A stretch of DNA of 6,488 nt from Thermoplasmatales archaeon UBA582 (GTDB lineage: Archaea > Thermoplasmatota > Thermoplasmata > Thermoplasmatales > Thermoplasmataceae). Positions within the stretch are counted from its first letter, which is position 1, and the number at the start of each line of letters is the position of its first letter. Below the pieces are notes generated by a model. The model saw nothing but the letters and a program-made list of their open reading frames with translations. It had not been told where the DNA came from and did no database searches. This document shows, piece by piece, positions 4,959 through 6,488 of the stretch. The position numbers and the translations under genes were made by a program. Where the stretch lies: assembly GCA_002502705.1 (NCBI GenBank), contig DAQB01000013.1, forward strand, positions 8,607 through 15,094, written 5' to 3'.

Positions 4959-6374
4959 ATGATCCCAATAGAAAGATTGCTTAATCCAAAGTCAATCCTT
5001 CTCTTTGATATTAAAGATTCATCACTATTAAGATTTGAAAAATCAAAAAGATCTCTGGTACCACCGCCGCTAATTTTTAAGGGTAATCAGTACATGGATA
5101 TACAGCGATCTGGCAAGAAAGCTGGGGGTGAAGTGTTCTCACCAGACATTGCTTTCATAAATGCTGAAGACTCAAAGGTAAGTGAATATATCAACAATTG
5201 TATAGGTATTAAAATTCCGTTTGTGTTTTTAATCGGTAATCCAAAAGATCACTATTTAATATCAAATGAAATAAAGAAGTTAAATGAAAATTCAACAGGT
5301 GGGAATGAAAGCATTCTGATTGGACCTTATTCGAGCGGGTATTTGAATTCCTACACTGGTTTCGTATCTGGACCGTATTTTCCACCTGACTATTTTGGAG
5401 ATGAAAACGGCAAGCTTGCTGTCATAATAGAAAACCTCAAATTAAACCGCGAGAAACTTGATCTCCTGCTGAAAAAAATACATTCCTCTTCTATAATTAT
5501 AGACCTGGGTTATCAGCCGTCATCATCCATGCTTGACACCGATTTTATTGAATCTTTCAGTTCGATACAGAAAATAAAAACAGTCTTACTGGTTGGCGAT
5601 TCATATTCCGAATTTGTAAGCCGGATCGCTTCTGCAAGAAATTTCGGAAACAAAAAGCCCCTCATTCTATTGAAAGAACCCCTGGAAAGATATGGCTTTG
5701 AATTCCTCGATGATTCACACGATATTCAGCATGAATATCAAAAGAAAAAAATGACGTACGTAAAGGGGCTCTGTCCGATCATAAAAGCCGGCTCTATTGA
5801 AGATGCGGAAGAAATAAGCGAAACCTTGAATTTATTCGATACTGTTAATAATTCACGTGTGTACATCATAACTGATAAACCTGGTGCTGGCACAGTCATA
5901 TCTGATTACATAACATCAGACCGAATAAGCCCAAGACTTCCTCTGGCCAGTATATCCAAGAAAGCATGCGACACCCTGGTAAGGGAACTTAAGTCCAATA
6001 TATATAGAGCAAACCCGGTTTCATTGAATGCAGGATGCACTTTTAAGCAGTGCAGAAGGTTAATAGAAGCAGCGTTAGAAGATGTCTTCATAGATATCAT
6101 AATAGTAATTTTGAGAGAAAATTCAGTTAATCTGAAAGATGCACTCATTTCCGTTGCTAAGGAAGAAGATGTCAGGAAACCTCTCTTCATAATTTTGCCA
6201 AATGAAAAAATGAGGGAAAACGAATTCAGTTTCCTGCCGAAGCACAATATTATGGCGTTTAATTCAATAAAAAAGGCTGCTATCGCAGTAAAAAATGAAG
6301 TTATATATTCTCAACCTGATAAGATTATTATCAGGACCAAGACAACAGGAGGCCTGAAGTATGAATTTATATGA
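4959..6374 (+). CDS. Divergent ADP-forming acyl-CoA synthetase alpha-subunit-like protein
   Basis: A 471-residue protein whose length and domain order match the alpha subunit of archaeal NDP-forming acyl-CoA synthetases, which convert acyl-CoA plus ADP and phosphate to acid plus ATP. CoA-binding domain, about 1-140: LLNPKSILLF at 7-16, PDIAFINAE at 62-70, IGPYSSGYLNSYTGF at 121-135 where the family has GPN-C-LG. Middle succinyl-CoA-synthetase-like domain, about 150-280, with KKPLILLKE at 232-240. C-terminal domain, about 295-445: VYIITDKPGAGTV at 301-313, NPVSLN at 352-357. The N-terminal Rossmann glycines are gone and SHTG reads SHDI. H254 nevertheless falls exactly where the phosphorylated histidine should be, judged from ungapped spacing to SIED at 279-282. 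No ATP-grasp beta domain is present. Overlap with iorA suggests work on arylacetyl-CoA, but whether it is active is uncertain. Confidence 0.7.
   Translation: MIPIERLLNPKSILLFDIKDSSLLRFEKSKRSLVPPPLIFKGNQYMDIQRSGKKAGGEVFSPDIAFINAEDSKVSEYINNCIGIKIPFVFLIGNPKDHYLISNEIKKLNENSTGGNESILIGPYSSGYLNSYTGFVSGPYFPPDYFGDENGKLAVIIENLKLNREKLDLLLKKIHSSSIIIDLGYQPSSSMLDTDFIESFSSIQKIKTVLLVGDSYSEFVSRIASARNFGNKKPLILLKEPLERYGFEFLDDSHDIQHEYQKKKMTYVKGLCPIIKAGSIEDAEEISETLNLFDTVNNSRVYIITDKPGAGTVISDYITSDRISPRLPLASISKKACDTLVRELKSNIYRANPVSLNAGCTFKQCRRLIEAALEDVFIDIIIVILRENSVNLKDALISVAKEEDVRKPLFIILPNEKMRENEFSFLPKHNIMAFNSIKKAAIAVKNEVIYSQPDKIIIRTKTTGGLKYEFI
6347..6352 (+). promoter_or_regulatory. Strong Shine-Dalgarno for iorA
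   Basis: AGGAGG ends eight bases before the ATG at 6361, inside the last codons of the upstream gene. It decides the iorA start and contrasts with the leaderless starts elsewhere in the window, as expected for a downstream operon gene. Confidence 0.8.
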
Positions 6375-6488
6375 AGAGATATTAAAAAACAAGAATGGTG
6401 GACGTACCCTTTTTCTCCTTGGAAATGAGGCAGTAGCCAGAGGTGCTATAGAGGCTGGAATTTCAACAGCTACAACTTATCCCGGAAC
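6361..6488 (+). CDS. iorA: Indolepyruvate:ferredoxin oxidoreductase alpha subunit (5' part)
   Basis: The first 42 residues of a gene cut by the window end. LFLLGNEAVARGAIEAG (from residue 17) followed by TYPGT is the characteristic N-terminus of IorA, the thiamine-diphosphate subunit. The enzyme oxidatively decarboxylates aryl pyruvates from aromatic amino acids to arylacetyl-CoA and reduces ferredoxin; it is cytoplasmic and works with IorB, expected downstream. The full protein is usually about 600 residues with C-terminal ferredoxin-type clusters, which cannot be seen here. The ATG lies 14 bases inside the preceding gene and has a strong AGGAGG. The acyl-CoA synthetase-like neighbour fits a role in using the CoA-ester product. 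Confidence 0.9.
   Translation, partial: MNLYEEILKNKNGGRTLFLLGNEAVARGAIEAGISTATTYPG

Noticed and set aside
5906..6247. Minus-strand 113-codon frame opposite the synthetase-like gene
   Set aside because: Antisense to a gene with a recognisable domain match; no promoter, ribosome binding site or motif supports it.

Overview
The window looks like a chromosomal segment from a euryarchaeon, most probably a member of the Thermoplasmatales or a close relative. This is inferred from the gene set: an archaeal-only DUF2175 protein, an archaeal-type Elp3 with a CX4CX2C radical-SAM triad, a short archaeal-type PyrK, and an ADP-forming acyl-CoA synthetase subunit ahead of iorA. It is also inferred from AT-rich TATA-like boxes about 23-28 bases upstream of start codons, which imply leaderless mRNAs. 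Both tRNA genes lack an encoded CCA. I cannot fix the genus without a search.

Layout from left to right: (1) a minus-strand tRNA-Arg(UCG) followed by a T-rich terminator; (2) a divergent pair sharing one AT-rich promoter region, made of a 75-residue cysteine-rich protein of unknown function (minus) and a DUF2175 zinc-finger-like protein (plus); (3) a minus-strand run read in the order elp3, a short HisA-like barrel protein, pyrD, pyrK. PyrD and pyrK overlap by ATGA and form the class 1B dihydroorotate dehydrogenase; the first three genes of the run start with GTG, TTG and TTG. (4) A divergent intergenic region with a plus-strand tRNA-Arg(CCG) and promoters. (5) A plus-strand pair: a very divergent alpha-subunit-like ADP-forming acyl-CoA synthetase overlapping the start of iorA (indolepyruvate:ferredoxin oxidoreductase alpha), which runs off the window.

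Functional themes: pyrimidine synthesis (PyrD/PyrK oxidise dihydroorotate and pass electrons via FAD and [2Fe-2S]), wobble-uridine tRNA modification (Elp3, with a possible U34 substrate tRNA-Arg(UCG) in the same window), and aromatic amino-acid oxidation (IorA makes arylacetyl-CoA; the neighbouring synthetase-like protein belongs to the family that turns such CoA esters into acid plus ATP).

Most of the window is ordinary archaeal core metabolism. The parts most worth a second look are the degenerate acyl-CoA synthetase subunit, which has lost most family motifs yet keeps a histidine at exactly the catalytic spacing, the compact HisA-like protein, and the small cysteine-rich protein. I see no CRISPR array, insertion sequence, phage gene or defence system.
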